64,000 nt of DNA from Rhodosporidiobolus odoratus (taxonomy: Eukaryota; Basidiomycota; Microbotryomycetes; Sporidiobolales; Sporidiobolaceae), in NCBI GenBank assembly GCA_034387635.1, contig JAOANU010000014.1:310001-374000 (forward strand), given 5' to 3'. Shown piece by piece: positions 44,403 to 56,176 of this stretch. How positions within the stretch are numbered: the first letter of the stretch is position 1; every line of letters begins with the position of its first letter. Under the pieces are notes generated by a model. The model ran no database searches. It was not told where the DNA came from and saw only the letters and a program-made list of their open reading frames with translations. A program made the position numbers and the translations under genes.

Positions 44403-44752
44403 GGGAGGAGCGGGGAAGGATGTACGTGCTGTACGTCAGGGTATCACCAGGAGGGAGGAAGTGTGGGGCAAGCAGATAGCAAAGGCAGGAGAGGTGGGTG
44501 AGTGAAGCTGACATTGCCACGCTAGGACCTTCTCAAACTCGGCTTCTGAAAAGACTGGTTCTCGCCGCGTTACTATAGCCTGTAAGCCGGGAACTCGAGC
44601 ATGGTGTTGAGTTCCATGACTGCTGCTGAGTGTCAAGCCGCGCAAAAATGGCCGCGACGCGTCTTGGTGTACCCTCCTAAAAAGGTACCTCCTATCCTCG
44701 CCCGTCTCCAGCTACGCACTACGGTCACTCACGCTGCTGCTCTCGTACACGT
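44403..44752. other. Upstream region of the RNase III-like gene A
   Basis: 350 bases. An in-frame-spliceable exon from ATG 44601 (MVLSSMTAAECQAAQKWPRR...) ending in AAAAAG|GTACC could be an alternative first exon of the next gene, joining at ...GCAAG|CTGAAG. Confidence 0.4.
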
Positions 44753-45836
44753 ATGGGGGTGTTCTCTACAACTCGTCAAAGTCTTCGCTGCAAGCTGAAG
44801 AAGCTGCGCAAGCGCTTGCGAGGGCGCATCTCCAAAGCTGGCGGGGTGGACGACCTCGAAGCGTCTCTCGCGCTGCGAGCGCGGATATCTGAGCTCGAGA
44901 CCGAGATGTGTATGGAGGACGACGAGAGTCAGCCAGCGTCAGGAGACTCGCATACGATTGCCGACCTTGAAATGGAGGGCAAATCGAACTCGAGTGCGAC
45001 GAAGTCGTCTGGGCCTCCTGTACGTCCTATTCAGTGTTCCCTCCCTTCATCCGAGAGGCTGACCAACACTGAGCAGCCGTGGAAACCTTGTTCCTTCGGC
45101 GCCATCAACTACAACCGCCTTCCAGTCCTTCCAGTCCTTCCAGTCCTTTTTTCCTCGTGGGTGTTGAGCGACGACGGCCACCCTTGGTTCGATGGGTCTG
45201 AAGCGCTTTTGCGGGACCATGCCAGAGTCGGGGACGCGTTACTTGAGAATCTGGTCGGCGAAGTATTGACGGAGCGTTACAGCCTGGTTGTACCTCCACG
45301 AGCAAGTTACCGCACTGCTAATACCAACCGCCTCTCTCTCTCCGGTCGCACGAGCTGACGTCATGCTCGAGCAGCAAATCACGCAAGCCCTCGGCCGCAA
45401 CGCCGTCCTTTCCCACCTCGCAACGCACTACAATGTCCATTTTCAAGGCCAACCGTTAAATCAACGACGGCAACATCTCGCTGGAGACGCATTCGAAGCT
45501 CTCGTTGCCGCCATCGATCCGGAAGAAGTGCGAGGCTGGATTAGTCGCGTCTTCCGGTGTCTGGTTTTCCCTCATCTCAAGGTCGAGTTGCGAGAATTTC
45601 GTGCAAAGCTAGGTACGTAACAAGTCAAAGCCCAGCGACGTTCCATCCTCACTCGTTCTGTGCGATCTGACGGTCTCGTGTACTTCTCAGATGACGCTCA
45701 GTATGTGGCTCGGAAGCTCTTGAAGGGAACGAGAAAGGGTTGGGGAGCGCTCAAGCAAACGGCGGCTGAGAAGCTTTCGGAGCGAGGCCGCCAGTTGCTG
45801 TGGCGACACAGAATGAATCTGCGGCAGGTAGCTTAG
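44753..45836 (+). CDS. Degenerate RNase III-like domain protein A
   Basis: Exons 44753-45019, 45077-45289, 45375-45612, 45691-45836; about 287 aa (the first intron, 57 nt, keeps frame whether spliced or not). N-terminus basic (LRCKLKKLRKRLRGR) then a heptad-like acidic stretch. After RLPVLPVLPVL (a 9-nt tandem repeat at about 45123-45147) comes an RNase III-like fold: HARVGDALLENLVGEVLTER, ALGRNAVLSHLATHYNV, AGDAFEALVAAIDPEEVRGW, SRVFRCLVFPHL. In true RNase III the first motif is LE(F/W)LGD; here the Glu four residues before the Asp is Ala (ARVGD), while the later D..E pair (GDAFE) remains. So dsRNA cleavage is doubtful and binding or a structural role more likely. The C-terminus is basic with no dsRBD recognised. 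Paralogue of the gene at 53900-55427. Confidence 0.7.
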
Positions 45837-46506
45837 CGCAGTCAGAAAGCGTGCTCTACAGTAGTAGCAGCTTCGCCGCGGGTCTTGCGTGCGGGGCGAT
45901 AGGAAAAAAAAAAACACGAAACTGCACCGCAGACGGTATTGTAGTCCGACACAGCTGCCATGCGAGTGTGTGCACGTGCTAGACGAGAGTAGATACGTGG
46001 CAGCAGACTGGATGCGAGCAGTAACCGAGGCAGCGTGAGAGGGACAGGGCAGGGAAAAGGTCCTGAAGAGATGAAAACGCACCATGAAAGGCCTCCGACC
46101 AGCTTTGGCACTCGAGGTGCGCTGCACGTCTCGCACATTCAGGAGTACGCTATGTGTGTGAGGCTGGCGTGAACCATGCACCCGGCACCATCTACCAATG
46201 GGCCGAACGGCTTCGTACGCGCATTCGGCCGTGAAAAGCAGACCAAAAGGGTTGGGGCGACGGCGGATGGGCGGATGCAGCCACGAGGATAGCTCCACAG
46301 CGTAATAGTATCTACATTCCAGCCATCGGGCCCTATGTGTCGAAGTGAGGTAGCCGCTGTAACCGGAAGTGTCAAACCAGATTCGATTCGCTCTTCCTCT
46401 GTCCTGCACATCGCAGAACCCTAGACGCCTCATAGATACTCTCTTTTTCTGTGAAGTTCTACCTGATACTACGCCAGACCCGACGACCCTCAGAAACGAA
46501 CTCGTC
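45837..46506. other. Intergenic, CCP1 upstream
   Basis: About 670 bases between two plus-strand genes. No gene or clear site recognised. Confidence 0.5.
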
Positions 46507-48383
46507 ATGTCGTCCCCCTCGACTCAACAAGAAGCCGCCTCCCCCTCAAAGCAAGGCGACTACGACAGCGTACGACGGGACATCGCAGCGATCCTCAAGC
46601 AACCAGGCTACGACGACGGGAGCTGTGGACCGGTGCTCGTTAGGTATCTTTCTTCTCATTCGTCAACGACGCGAAGTGGGGGTGGCTAACTTTGTTGGCG
46701 GCGGAAATGGTGATGCGGACAGGTTGGCTTGGCATGCGAGTGGGACTTATGATAAAGCTACGAACACTGGCGGGTCGAACGGAGCTGGAATGAGGTGCAT
46801 CTCTTTCTCTTTGCCCCTCACCCCATGTCATTCAGTGTTGTCTTTTCTACCTGTGCCGGTCTCGCAAGACTATTGGCGAGAGAGTGGACTCGTATGGCAT
46901 TGGTGGTGGGTTGAGGAGCTGACAAAGCTCGATAATGCTGCCGTATAGGTATGAATGCGAAGGTGGGGATCCCGCAAAGTACGCAGTTTCCACTTTTCTC
47001 TCGCTAGCCTCGTCTCGTCCCTCCTTCGCCCGCTATATAGGACCCTTTCGAGCATCAAAGCTCTGTCTTGCGTCCTGTATGCTGACCCACGACTCCGTAC
47101 CGCAGTGCCGGCCTCGAACACGCCCGCCTCTTCCTCGAACCCATCAAGACCAAGCATCCCTGGATCACCTACGCCGATTTGTGGACTCTCGCCGGAGTGG
47201 TTGCTGTTAAGGAGATGGGAGGTCCGGAGGTAAATTGGAAACCGGGGAGGACAGACTTTGTTGATGATTCGAAGGTGCGTTCTCAGGTGCTGTTTTCCGC
47301 CTCCGTGCGGCGGTGATGCCTCCTAGTCTCCCTTTCTTTGACCGCGTTGCTTGCTTAACCGGTGAATGCTGACGTGTAACTCGACCCTGCCGGCCAGTGC
47401 CCGCCCCGTGGTCGCCTCCCCGACGGTGCCCTCGCAGCCGACCACCTGCGCGAAGTCTTCCAACACCGCATGGGGTTCTCTGACCAAGAAATTGTCGCCC
47501 TTGCCGGCGCTCACAGTCTCGGAGTGTGCTCTCTGTTCTCTTCCCCTTCTGTTTCACCCCCCCCTTTTTTTTCACGCTCTCCTTCGCCTCTGTCCGCCCT
47601 CGTTGCATGGTCGCTGATTTGTCGGCTTTATCAACTCTAGCGCTGCCACTCTGACCGTTCCGGCTTCCATGGAGCTTGGAGTGTCACGCCGACCAGGTTC
47701 ACGACTCAGTTCTACAAGATGTTGGTCAAGTTCAAGTGGGAGAAGAAGGTTTGGGAGGGACCGGTTCAGTACAAGGTACGTTTCTTCACCCTGGGTTCTT
47801 CCCCCTGGCCTGCCTTTCTCTTTTACTTTTCCTCCTCTTCCGTATCTGTTGCTTGGCTTGTACAGCTTGCTGACTTTGCTCCGCCCGTCCTTTACTCCTA
47901 CTTACCACGCCCTGTCTCGCACGTTCCGCTCCTATTCGCACACGAGCAGAACGAGGATCTCGGGGAAGAACTCATGATGCTGCCTACGGATCTGGCATTG
48001 ATCGAAGATCCAGACTTTGTCAAATGGGTCAGGATCTACGCGTGCGTTCTCTCGCCCTCTCTTTTCTCGCTCCGTCCCTGGTCGAAACCAACGAGTCTCT
48101 GGTTGTTTGTTCTTGCTTTACTCGTGCAGGGAGGACCGTGACCGCTTCTTTGGTGACTTTGCCGAGGTCTTTGCCAAGTTGCTCGAGTTGGGAGTGGAGA
48201 GGGATGGAAGTGTACGTCCTTTCCATTCTTCTCTTTTTTCTTTCTCCCTTTCTCTCTCGCCCTTTTCCATTCTGCCTCGTTTCCGGTCACTGATCTGTGC
48301 ACTCGGTGTAGTACGACCCTGCGCCGCCGTTCTCGGAGGAGGCGGGTAGGAAGAAGGAGCAGGAGGCCAAGGCGAAGATGTGA
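46507..48383 (+). CDS. CCP1: Cytochrome c peroxidase
   Basis: Class I haem peroxidase that reduces H2O2, classically with cytochrome c. Exons: 46507-46643, 46723-46794, 46949-46978, 47106-47274, 47398-47523, 47641-47775, 47950-48041, 48130-48211, 48312-48383; 304 aa. Distal site: [14 protein letters not shown] (Arg, Trp, His). Proximal His in [13 protein letters not shown]; the Trp of [14 protein letters not shown] is at the position that forms the radical in Ccp1. [15 protein letters not shown] and NWKPGRTDF are further family blocks. No mitochondrial presequence precedes the domain ([20 protein letters not shown]), so this is probably a cytosolic form. The family also contains Trp-lacking ascorbate-type enzymes; the Trp argues for CCP. 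Confidence 0.93.
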
Positions 48384-48792
48384 GAAAAACAAGAGGGGAG
48401 TAGGGGTTCTTTTCGATTGCTTGTTCTGTTGTGCGCGTTGGTTGCATGATTGTTGTTTCGTTGCTGTTTTTGCAATTCATTGTCAGAGTACATATACTAA
48501 ATGTGAGACGCTGCCAAGAAGGCGTCGTGTTGCTCGGCCTGGAGAAGGCGAGGCAGAGGAGAAACTGGATTGGACGGGACTGTCTGCTGCTCTTGGGTCT
48601 GTACCAGTATAGCACAGAGTGTATACTACCCTCTGCGACAACAACACCCTCGCCCTGTTCGCTGTTTGATCCCAACCCATTTCCATCTCCTCCTTCCGCC
48701 TCCACATTCCGGAGCGAACCTCCTCTTGAACAAACCTCGACTTCGACTCGTACGGTAAATCGCAACACAAGGGGGATCAAACACGCACGGCA
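48384..48792. other. Short intergenic region CCP1 / NHA1
   Basis: About 410 bases: the CCP1 3' UTR and NHA1 promoter. No motif recognised. Confidence 0.5.
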
Positions 48793-51700
48793 ATGACATC
48801 TATAGCAGCTTACCTGCTCTCGAAACGCGAGGAAGGGTTCAAAGTCGCAACCGATGATCCCGCCAATTCAAGTTTGTATTCAGGCGCAGGCACACTCGAG
48901 GAGGCTTCGTAAGTCCTCTTGCTCGCTTCCCTCTCGCATGCTACACTGGGATCGGAAGATACTAGACGGCGGTGGTGGGTGAAAATGGACGGAACTCGAC
49001 TCATATTTGCTTTCCCTTTCTCTCCTTCTCTTTCCCCGACTTGCTCGGATGGACTGCATGTGACGCAGGCATGAGCTGTACATGGTCGTGCCAGAGGTGT
49101 GCTTCTCTCCTCGACTTTGCCTCGATTTGCGGCGCAGATCAGCTTACCCGTTTCCTTTCTTCCCTTTTCATCCTCATCAACCGCCTTCAACCTGCACTTT
49201 CCCCTAACCTCTCCGCCGTCAATCCAAACTTCTTCCGACTCGCTCTTGCTGCTCGTCACGCCTATGGAACGAGATGCGCAGGTCAACATCGTCCATTTGG
49301 CGATTTCCATCCTCTCACTTTTCATCACTTTCTTCGGCTTATTCTCGTGCGTCCATATGCCCCCCCCTCCCCCCTGTCCCTCAGTCCTCAAGCTGCCTCT
49401 GATCCGTCATCTGTCTGCTCGATCTGCAGCGGTTTTGTCAAGGAGCGCATGTATGTCGGCGAGGCGATTATCGCGACGTGCTTTGGGATAGCTTTCTCGT
49501 GCGTACTCTGTCCTCTTGTGGTGCCGCCGGCAGTTGCCTTCCTACTGAGCCTGTCGCATCTGGACCTTGGATTACTTGCAGTGCGTACGGTGCCGGTATC
49601 TTCGCGCCTCGTACATGGGCATCTGGTGCGTCATTGCCCTCATCATCTTGATCGAAAGAGCACGGTGTTTACCTTTTTTGGTGTGCCAGGCCATCATACG
49701 GATGAGCTGACCCTCGAGTTGACGAGGATTATCATCGCTTTGTCTGTCTTTGCCGTTGGAGTGGAATTGCCAAAGTACGTTTTCGCGATTCCAACTCTTC
49801 GCGCTTTCAGCAGACCTTGTTTTGATCCTCACCGCCTCTCCTTGTGCAGGGCGTACGTTTGGCGACATTGGCGAAGTCTCTCCATGCTTCTCGGACCAAT
49901 GTACGTCTTTTTTTTTTCATATGTCGCTCTCTGCCATTCTTGACCAACTCCGTCACCTTGCAGCATGCTCGTCGGCTGGATGGTCGCCGCCGCCCTCATG
50001 TACGCCATCATCCCGGGTCTCGAGTTCCTCCCCGCCCTCGTGGCCGCCGCAGCCGTCACCCCGACCGATCCTATCCTCGCCTCTTCCGTCGTCGGAAAGG
50101 GTAAATACGCCCAAGAGCACGTTCCGAGTCACATTCGGCACATCCTTCAGGCTGAGAGTGGATGTAACGATGGCGCGGCGTTCCCATTCCTCGTATGTCG
50201 ATTCACATCATGTGTCGCCGAAGTAAAGAATGCACTCGACCTGACTCACGCCTCTGCTCGTAGTACCTCGCCCTCTTCCTCCTTCTCCGTGACCATCACT
50301 CAGTCGGTCACGCCATCGGCTACTGGGTACTCCTCTGCCTCCTTTACCAAATCGTCCTCGGTTGCATCATCGGCGCCGCCGTCGGGGTTGCCGCGCGCAA
50401 AATCCTCAAGTTTGCGAAAAGGAGGGAATTGATCGATAGGGAGAGTATGGTGGCTATGTATGTCGCGTTGGCACTTTTGGTGACTGGGTTGACGACCTTG
50501 GCGGGGAGTGATGATCTGTTGGCTGCGTTTGCGTGCGGGACCGCTTTCGCCTGGGATGATTGGTATGTGCTTTCTCTCCCTGCTTCTCGTCGCTCCGTAT
50601 CTTTGACTTATGAAGTCTTATGATGTAGGTTTACCGAATCTATCGAAGAATCCAACTTCTCCTCCACAATCGACTTGCTCGCCAATTGCGCCATTTTCAT
50701 CTACCTCGGCGCGACCATGCCTTTCGATGCCTGGAACAACGAGTACACCACCCTTACTCCATGGAGGCTCGTCCTCCTCTGTTTGGGTATTTTGACGTTG
50801 AGGAGGTTGCCTGGAATGTATGCTTTGCAGTGGTGGATTCCGGATATCAAGACGAGGAGGGAGGCCGTGTTTGCTGGGCATTTTGGACCGATGGGGGTTG
50901 GGGCGATCTTCATCGTGCGTTGACCGGTCTCTCCTTCATTCTTCTTCCCTTCCCGCTAATTCTGGTCGCTTGTCATGAATGAACGACAACAGTCAACCCT
51001 CGCTGCCGAAAAGCTTCCCACTCCCAACATCCCCCCTGAGAACTCGATCGATTACCTCGCCCTCATCATCACCCCCGTAACCTACTGCATAGTCCTCTCT
51101 TCGATCCTAGTCCACGGTCTAACAATCTCCTTCTTCACCCTCGGCCGTCGAGTCCACTCTCGAGTTCAATCCTTCTCAAGAACGTTTACGGCTCAAAGTG
51201 GAGATACGGCCAGTCGATTCGGGAGGACTCTTTCGTTCAGGACTAGGGATCCTCAGACGGATGAACCGAGTTGGATGTCGAGGGTCAAGAGGGCGACCAG
51301 GGCAGAGGATATCGTTATCAATAGGGATGATGATGGAGTTGCGGTACCGGTGAAGGAGGGGGAGGAGAGTCCGGAGAGTATGGCGGAGAAGGGCTTTGGT
51401 TTGGGCGCGGGAGGGGAGAAGGACGCGAGCGTTGAGGAGGAGGAGATCGAGAGGGAGATTCAGGAGGATGAAGGGTTTGGTGCTATGTTCGGGGCGCCTT
51501 CGAATGATAAGGTTGTTGGGGCGGGGCAGAAAGAACGGCTTGATGCGGAGCGGGAGAGGAAGGAGCGTGAGTCGGATGGGGAGGCTGCTGTCGGTAGAGG
51601 GAAGTGGGAGGGGGGTCGACTGGAGCATGAGGGGGATACTGAGGCGGATGTGGCGGAAGCCGGTGGAGCTGATGTTGAGAAGGAGGTGGAGGATCAGAGT

Positions 51701-53385
51701 GATGTTGAGAGGGGGAGGTTGAGGGCGAGGAGGCACAAGGAAGAACAGCGCAAGGAGAGGGAAAGGGAGCAGGACGATGACCCGCCAAAGAACATCCTCG
51801 CGAGCGACGGAGATGATGATAGCGATTCGGAGGAGGCTAAAGCGAGGTATAGGGCCAAGAAGGAGAAGGCTTTGGAAAAGGCCAAGGCCAAGGGGAAGGG
51901 GAAGGGGAAGGACAGAAGTAGGACGCCGAGTCCTGTACCTATGGGGCCTAGCTCAGGCAGGAGGGATCCAAGGAGGGAGGCTAGGTATTGCCGAGGCACC
52001 AGGACCTGGCAGGAGGGACGCAAGGTTCGTTCCGGCCTTCACCACCTACTTATAGCACCTTACTCAGTACTTACACCCGTCGTCCTTTCCCGCAGATCAT
52101 CGTCGACCATGGCAACGGCGAAGTCGACGTCATCGACCCTGACGCCTCTCCTGACGCGGCTCGCAAAGCCCAGAAGAACCCCAAACGCTCTGTCGTTACC
52201 GTCTCCGAATCTGCAGTCGACGAAGAGACTCGTCGCCTCCGCAACGAACACGGTCCAGGCGAGCACGAAGCCAATGCCGTCAAGCGGGCCGCACAGAAGA
52301 TGATTCGCAGGGGTACGGATTTGGGCGCCATCGTCGGGCTCAAGTCGGAGAATCTGTCGCCGGAGGAGAAGGAGAAGAGACACAGGGAGAAGTTGGAGAG
52401 GGACGCTTGGTGTAGGAAGGAGAGGCGTCATCGGGATTCGAGCCCGCAAGGGAGGGACTTCGAGGAGTGGGTTGAAGGGGACAAGGTGCGCTTTTTCACT
52501 TTCTTCCGCTTTTGCGTCCGGTGCACCCTGCTGATCCATACTTTCGACCGTGAGTAGGTTGTCACTGAACGCGGCGACGGTACCACCAGTGTTCGGGACC
52601 TAACCCCGAAGGAGAAGGCTGCCAGGGCGAAGAAGCATCTCGCCGCGCTACGAGCTCTCGGTCACCCCTTCGAAGCGTTGGAGGCAGAGTTCGCCCAGCT
52701 CACCAAGATCGGCTCGAAGGACAAGACTCAGAAAGACGCCGGCCGAAAGCAGGTCGCGCGTGGCGATTCTGCAGCGGCGGAGCCTAGCAGGAAAGCGGCA
52801 GGATCCACTTTCCTTGCTGCGCCGCAGACCGACTCCGCCGTTCAGACCCCGTCCGCCACACCGTCGCTTGGACGTTCCTCTCACCCCTCACCTTCGCCTT
52901 CTCCCGCACGAACCCCCGCCCTACGCCGTCTTACCGAATCTCCCGAGCGCGACGCGTCTCCCGCTCCTACTCCTTCTCTCCCGATTGCCGGTCATAAACC
53001 CTCTCTAGCCCTCTTCCACGCCGAACGGATCGAACCGGAATCGGACGAAGAAGCCGCACCTCCTGCAGCAGCTGCAGCCGATCCTGGAGATTTCTTTTCC
53101 TCTCGTCCTACCCCCGTCCGACAAAACACGGCCCTCCAATCCATGCGCGACATGCTCTTCCGTCACAACAAGAACCGAGACCCATCCCGCCCTCCCGGCG
53201 CTTCCAGGGATCCCTCGCCCGCAAGGGAGGATTCAGGAAGCTCAGCCGCGGCGCCTTCGATTCGGTTCGCGACGGTCAATCGTCCAGAGAGGGATGGGAA
53301 TGGGCAGAGTAGTGGGAGGCCCTTGCCTGTGGTTGGGAGTGGGTTGGCGGTGAGGAGGGTTCCGAGTCGGAAGATGGAGGAGTAG
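48793..53385 (+). CDS. NHA1: Plasma-membrane Na+(K+)/H+ antiporter
   Basis: CPA1-type antiporter exporting Na+/K+ in exchange for H+. Exons: 48793-48908, 49069-49096, 49282-49346, 49430-49498, 49582-49625, 49690-49774, 49850-49900, 49964-50192, 50264-50562, 50629-50914, 50993-52024, 52096-52485, 52558-53385; about 1173 aa. Transmembrane blocks: VNIVHLAISILSLFITFFGL, GFVKERMYVGEAIIATCFGI, YGAGIFAPRTW, LTLELTRIIIALSVFAVGVE, LVAAAAVTPTDPILASSVVG (contains the transport motif TPTDP), LQAESGCNDGAAFPFL (ND pair), TLAGSDDLLAAFACGTAFAW, HFGPMGVGAIFI. The 680-residue cytoplasmic tail is hydrophilic, as in yeast Nha1, with conserved WVEGDKVVTERG. The start at 48793 is preferred over the ATG at 49264 because two upstream exons splice in phase to PEVNIVHLA. 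Confidence 0.93.
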
Positions 53386-53899
53386 AATGGGTGCTTCGGA
53401 TCTGTTTCGCACTGTCTCTGCCTGATTCCTTGTCCTCACGCCTTGATCCTCCTGTACATATCCCTCGTTCGATCCTTCACGCAGCGCTCGCTTAGATCTG
53501 TTTGTTCCTACGCAATTTGCACAGTTGTTATACTTTCCTTTCTTCTCCGGATCGACTGAACGCCTAACTTTGCTCCGACTATGCACCTCGCAGTCTTCGT
53601 TGAGCCTTCCTTTGGACCCTGTTGCGTCGAAGAGCGGTTCTCGAGCAGCAGCCTTCAGGTAGTCAAGAGCGCAAGGGAAGGCAAATCTGGCTGGCTGACC
53701 TTCTCAAATAGCTCTCTCGCTGGCTGCCGCTGGTGTGTCAGCTCCAGGGCAATGCTGGGTGGCCTGCCATGCTCTCGAATCCCAATCTACCCCCGTCTGA
53801 AACGGGTTCGAGTATGTGCTCAGACCCTCTGCTCGGGCGCTCTCTCCTCTTTTTCCCGCCTCCGTAAGTTTGTCTCTTCTCATCCACCCAACAAGCCGA
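53386..53899. other. Intergenic, NHA1 3' flank / RNase III-like gene B upstream
   Basis: About 510 bases, C/T-rich on the plus strand. It may hold an upstream non-coding exon of the next gene (donor-like TAT|GTGCTC at about 53815). No gene seen. Confidence 0.5.
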
Positions 53900-55427
53900 A
53901 TGCTCCGCAACCAATGCGATGCGCTGTCACCTCCCTCAGCTGAGCCCGCACTGGCACCATCTCGCGCCTCGCCTGACGGCAGCGATGTGGTTTCTCACTT
54001 CCATCTCACGTGTCGGAAATGGGACGTCAAAGGGCGCTGCTGGACGGAAAGGTACGCCAGTTGCGACGACGACATCAGCTGCGACAAGGCTGAAGCAAGT
54101 GATAGCGTTTGGGAGGAGGACGAGGAGGGACACGAGGTGCGCATCAATTCGCTTTTTATGGCGAGCAGGTTGACTTCGGTGCCACAGATTCCCTGTCGCG
54201 GCAGCTAATCCTCCTCCTCCTTCGTATACCTTGCAGTCGCTCGACGCCGGATTCGAGGCACAGACCGGCCTCGCCGGCGGGTCCGCCAGAAGCGCTTCGC
54301 CTCAGACTACTACTTGCGGGTCTAAGTCGTCGAGGGGCAAATCGCTGTGCTACGAGGATGAGGATCAAGACGAGGACGAGGATATGTACATGGAAGAGAC
54401 TGTACGGTCTCTGTCTATCTGCTTCTGGCCTGCCTCAGTGGCCGCCAGGTCCGATCTCACAATCTCTTTTTGCAGGCTTCCCCCACTGGGTCCGAATTCG
54501 ACTTTTCGGCCACCTCGACCACTTCTCTTCCCCTTCCAAACAGCTTGAGTGCAGTACAGGAGGCTCATGCGCTGCTAGATGCAGGCGTGGACACCTCCGG
54601 AAGTGGAAAGGTAACCGCAAACCCAGTCTCAGTTGAGCGTGTTGCGGTGAAGCGTCCACTTCCTGCGCATTGGTGCCGAAAGAAGCGGCGGCATCTACCT
54701 TTTGAGGTGGATCGCCTGCCGCCTCTTCCACCTTTGTCAAGTTCCGCCTATTCCGCTCTGGTGTTCTACCAGGGTGGTCCGGACGGTACTTGCTCACACC
54801 CCGGCTTACTTGCTGCTTCAAACATGAAGCCTCGCGAGGCTCATCGCTTGCTTGCTCGTGCCGGGGATGCGATGCTTGACCGATTGATCTTCAACGTCCT
54901 TTGGCATTACCGTGCAAAGGACTCGGTCATTTCGTCGTTGCCCCTTCATAGGCTGGCTAGCAACGTAACCTTCGCTTCCTTGGCTTGGGCCTATGGTCTC
55001 GTCGATAGGAAGCAAGGATTGCATGCGGCTGCAGACGTCTTTGAAGCGTATGTTGCAGGCATTGAGGCTGTTGCTAGAAATCGCTTTGCTTTCGAGCTTT
55101 TCTCCCACGCTGTCTTCCCTCACCTCGGCAGACCCAATATACCGAAGCAACTTCGTTTGAAACCGCTCTACCTACTACCCTTCTTGTGTATGTGCTGTCC
55201 TAACCGAGAATCGGCAAGCCTTGCGCTAATGCCTTTTTTCTTTTCCTTTGAACTTACATAAAGTCAACGAACGGGATGCACCAAAGCGGGGCGGTAGCAA
55301 GAAGAAGGGTAAAGCTTATCGTCGGTGGTCTGTGGCAGCTGGGAAATCGCAGAAGTGGAGGTGGGTTGCCCGCGCAGAGCGCCTGCACAACGGCATTGTC
55401 AACCAAGGCCTACTTGACACTCTCTGA
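53900..55427 (+). CDS. Degenerate RNase III-like domain protein B
   Basis: Exons 53900-54136, 54237-54401, 54476-55187, 55264-55427; 425 aa. The N-terminal 180 residues are acidic/Ser-rich (EDEDQDEDEDMYMEE) with a few cysteines. The RNase III-like domain: EVDRLPPLPPLSSSAYSALV, LLARAGDAMLDRLIFNVLWH, HRLASNVTFASLAWAYGLV, HAAADVFEAYVAGIEAVARN, FELFSHAVFPHL. SNVTFASLA and ADVFEAYVAGI match the family blocks SNETLAELA and ADxFEAxxGAI. As in protein A the first catalytic Glu is Ala (ARAGD); the ADVFE acidic pair is kept. The C-terminal tail is basic (APKRGGSKKKGKAYRRW). A last intron of phase 1 lies just after the domain in both paralogues. The start codon is the least certain point. Mitochondrial ribosomal L44/L3-type degenerate RNase III proteins are a possible relative, but no dsRBD is seen. 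Confidence 0.7.
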
Positions 55428-56176
55428 GGACTAGACGCAGGGGCAAAACTCTAGAGCAGCAGTAGTAGACCATAGCGCATCTGAATAGCCACGTCGCTGC
55501 AGGTCTGGCAGGCGGAATGGGCATGGTCGAGCAGACCCGCTGAAAGGAAGATTTGCGGACGAGCCAAGTTTCGAAGCTTCAAAGTACAACTCCTGAGATT
55601 ATTCGCCAGTACAATCGCGTAGGCGCTTACATCGCAGATCGGAGCTCGGAGAACCCTGCACCACCCCTGCACAAAAGCACGACAAAACCGCAATCTGAGA
55701 AGGTCGTCCTCCCTCTTCTCCGACTCCCTCACCAGCCATCTCTGCCTTTACAAGCGATTATGCTGCGGACCTCATCCTGAGAGACTGAGGTACTGCATGC
55801 CCGTAAGAACCCGCAGAGGCCAGACTGATGGCCACAGCTTGGTCACTTGCCTACTCGAGTCGGAGTCGGGGATTCTTGAACTTCTGGCCAACGAGGCCCA
55901 TTGCAGGTTCACTGACCTGGCAGACCGTAGAAGACCACACAGAGTATCCTTGCGACTCGCTCCCAAGCTGACTGCACAGTGTGAGAAACGCAGCGTCGAT
56001 CTCCTACCACGCCTGACCCTTCGCCATGCGCCTGCCTGTCTTACTGACCAGCCCACGAACGGCCTCGTCCTCGTAAACGCTGTACTTGTCGTCATACCTC
56101 GTACGCCAAGACGTGTAGCTAGCTGAATCAGAGTATGGAGGTAAGCACTTTCTTCGAGAGGACATGAAGAGGCAGC
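55428..56176. other. Convergent intergenic region
   Basis: About 750 bases between two convergent genes. Overlapping open frames on both strands (about 55770-56126) show no protein-like pattern. Confidence 0.5.

Noticed and set aside
55772..56126. Overlapping frames on both strands between RNase III-like gene B and the NIF-like gene
   Set aside because: Neither has a recognisable motif or convincing codon pattern.
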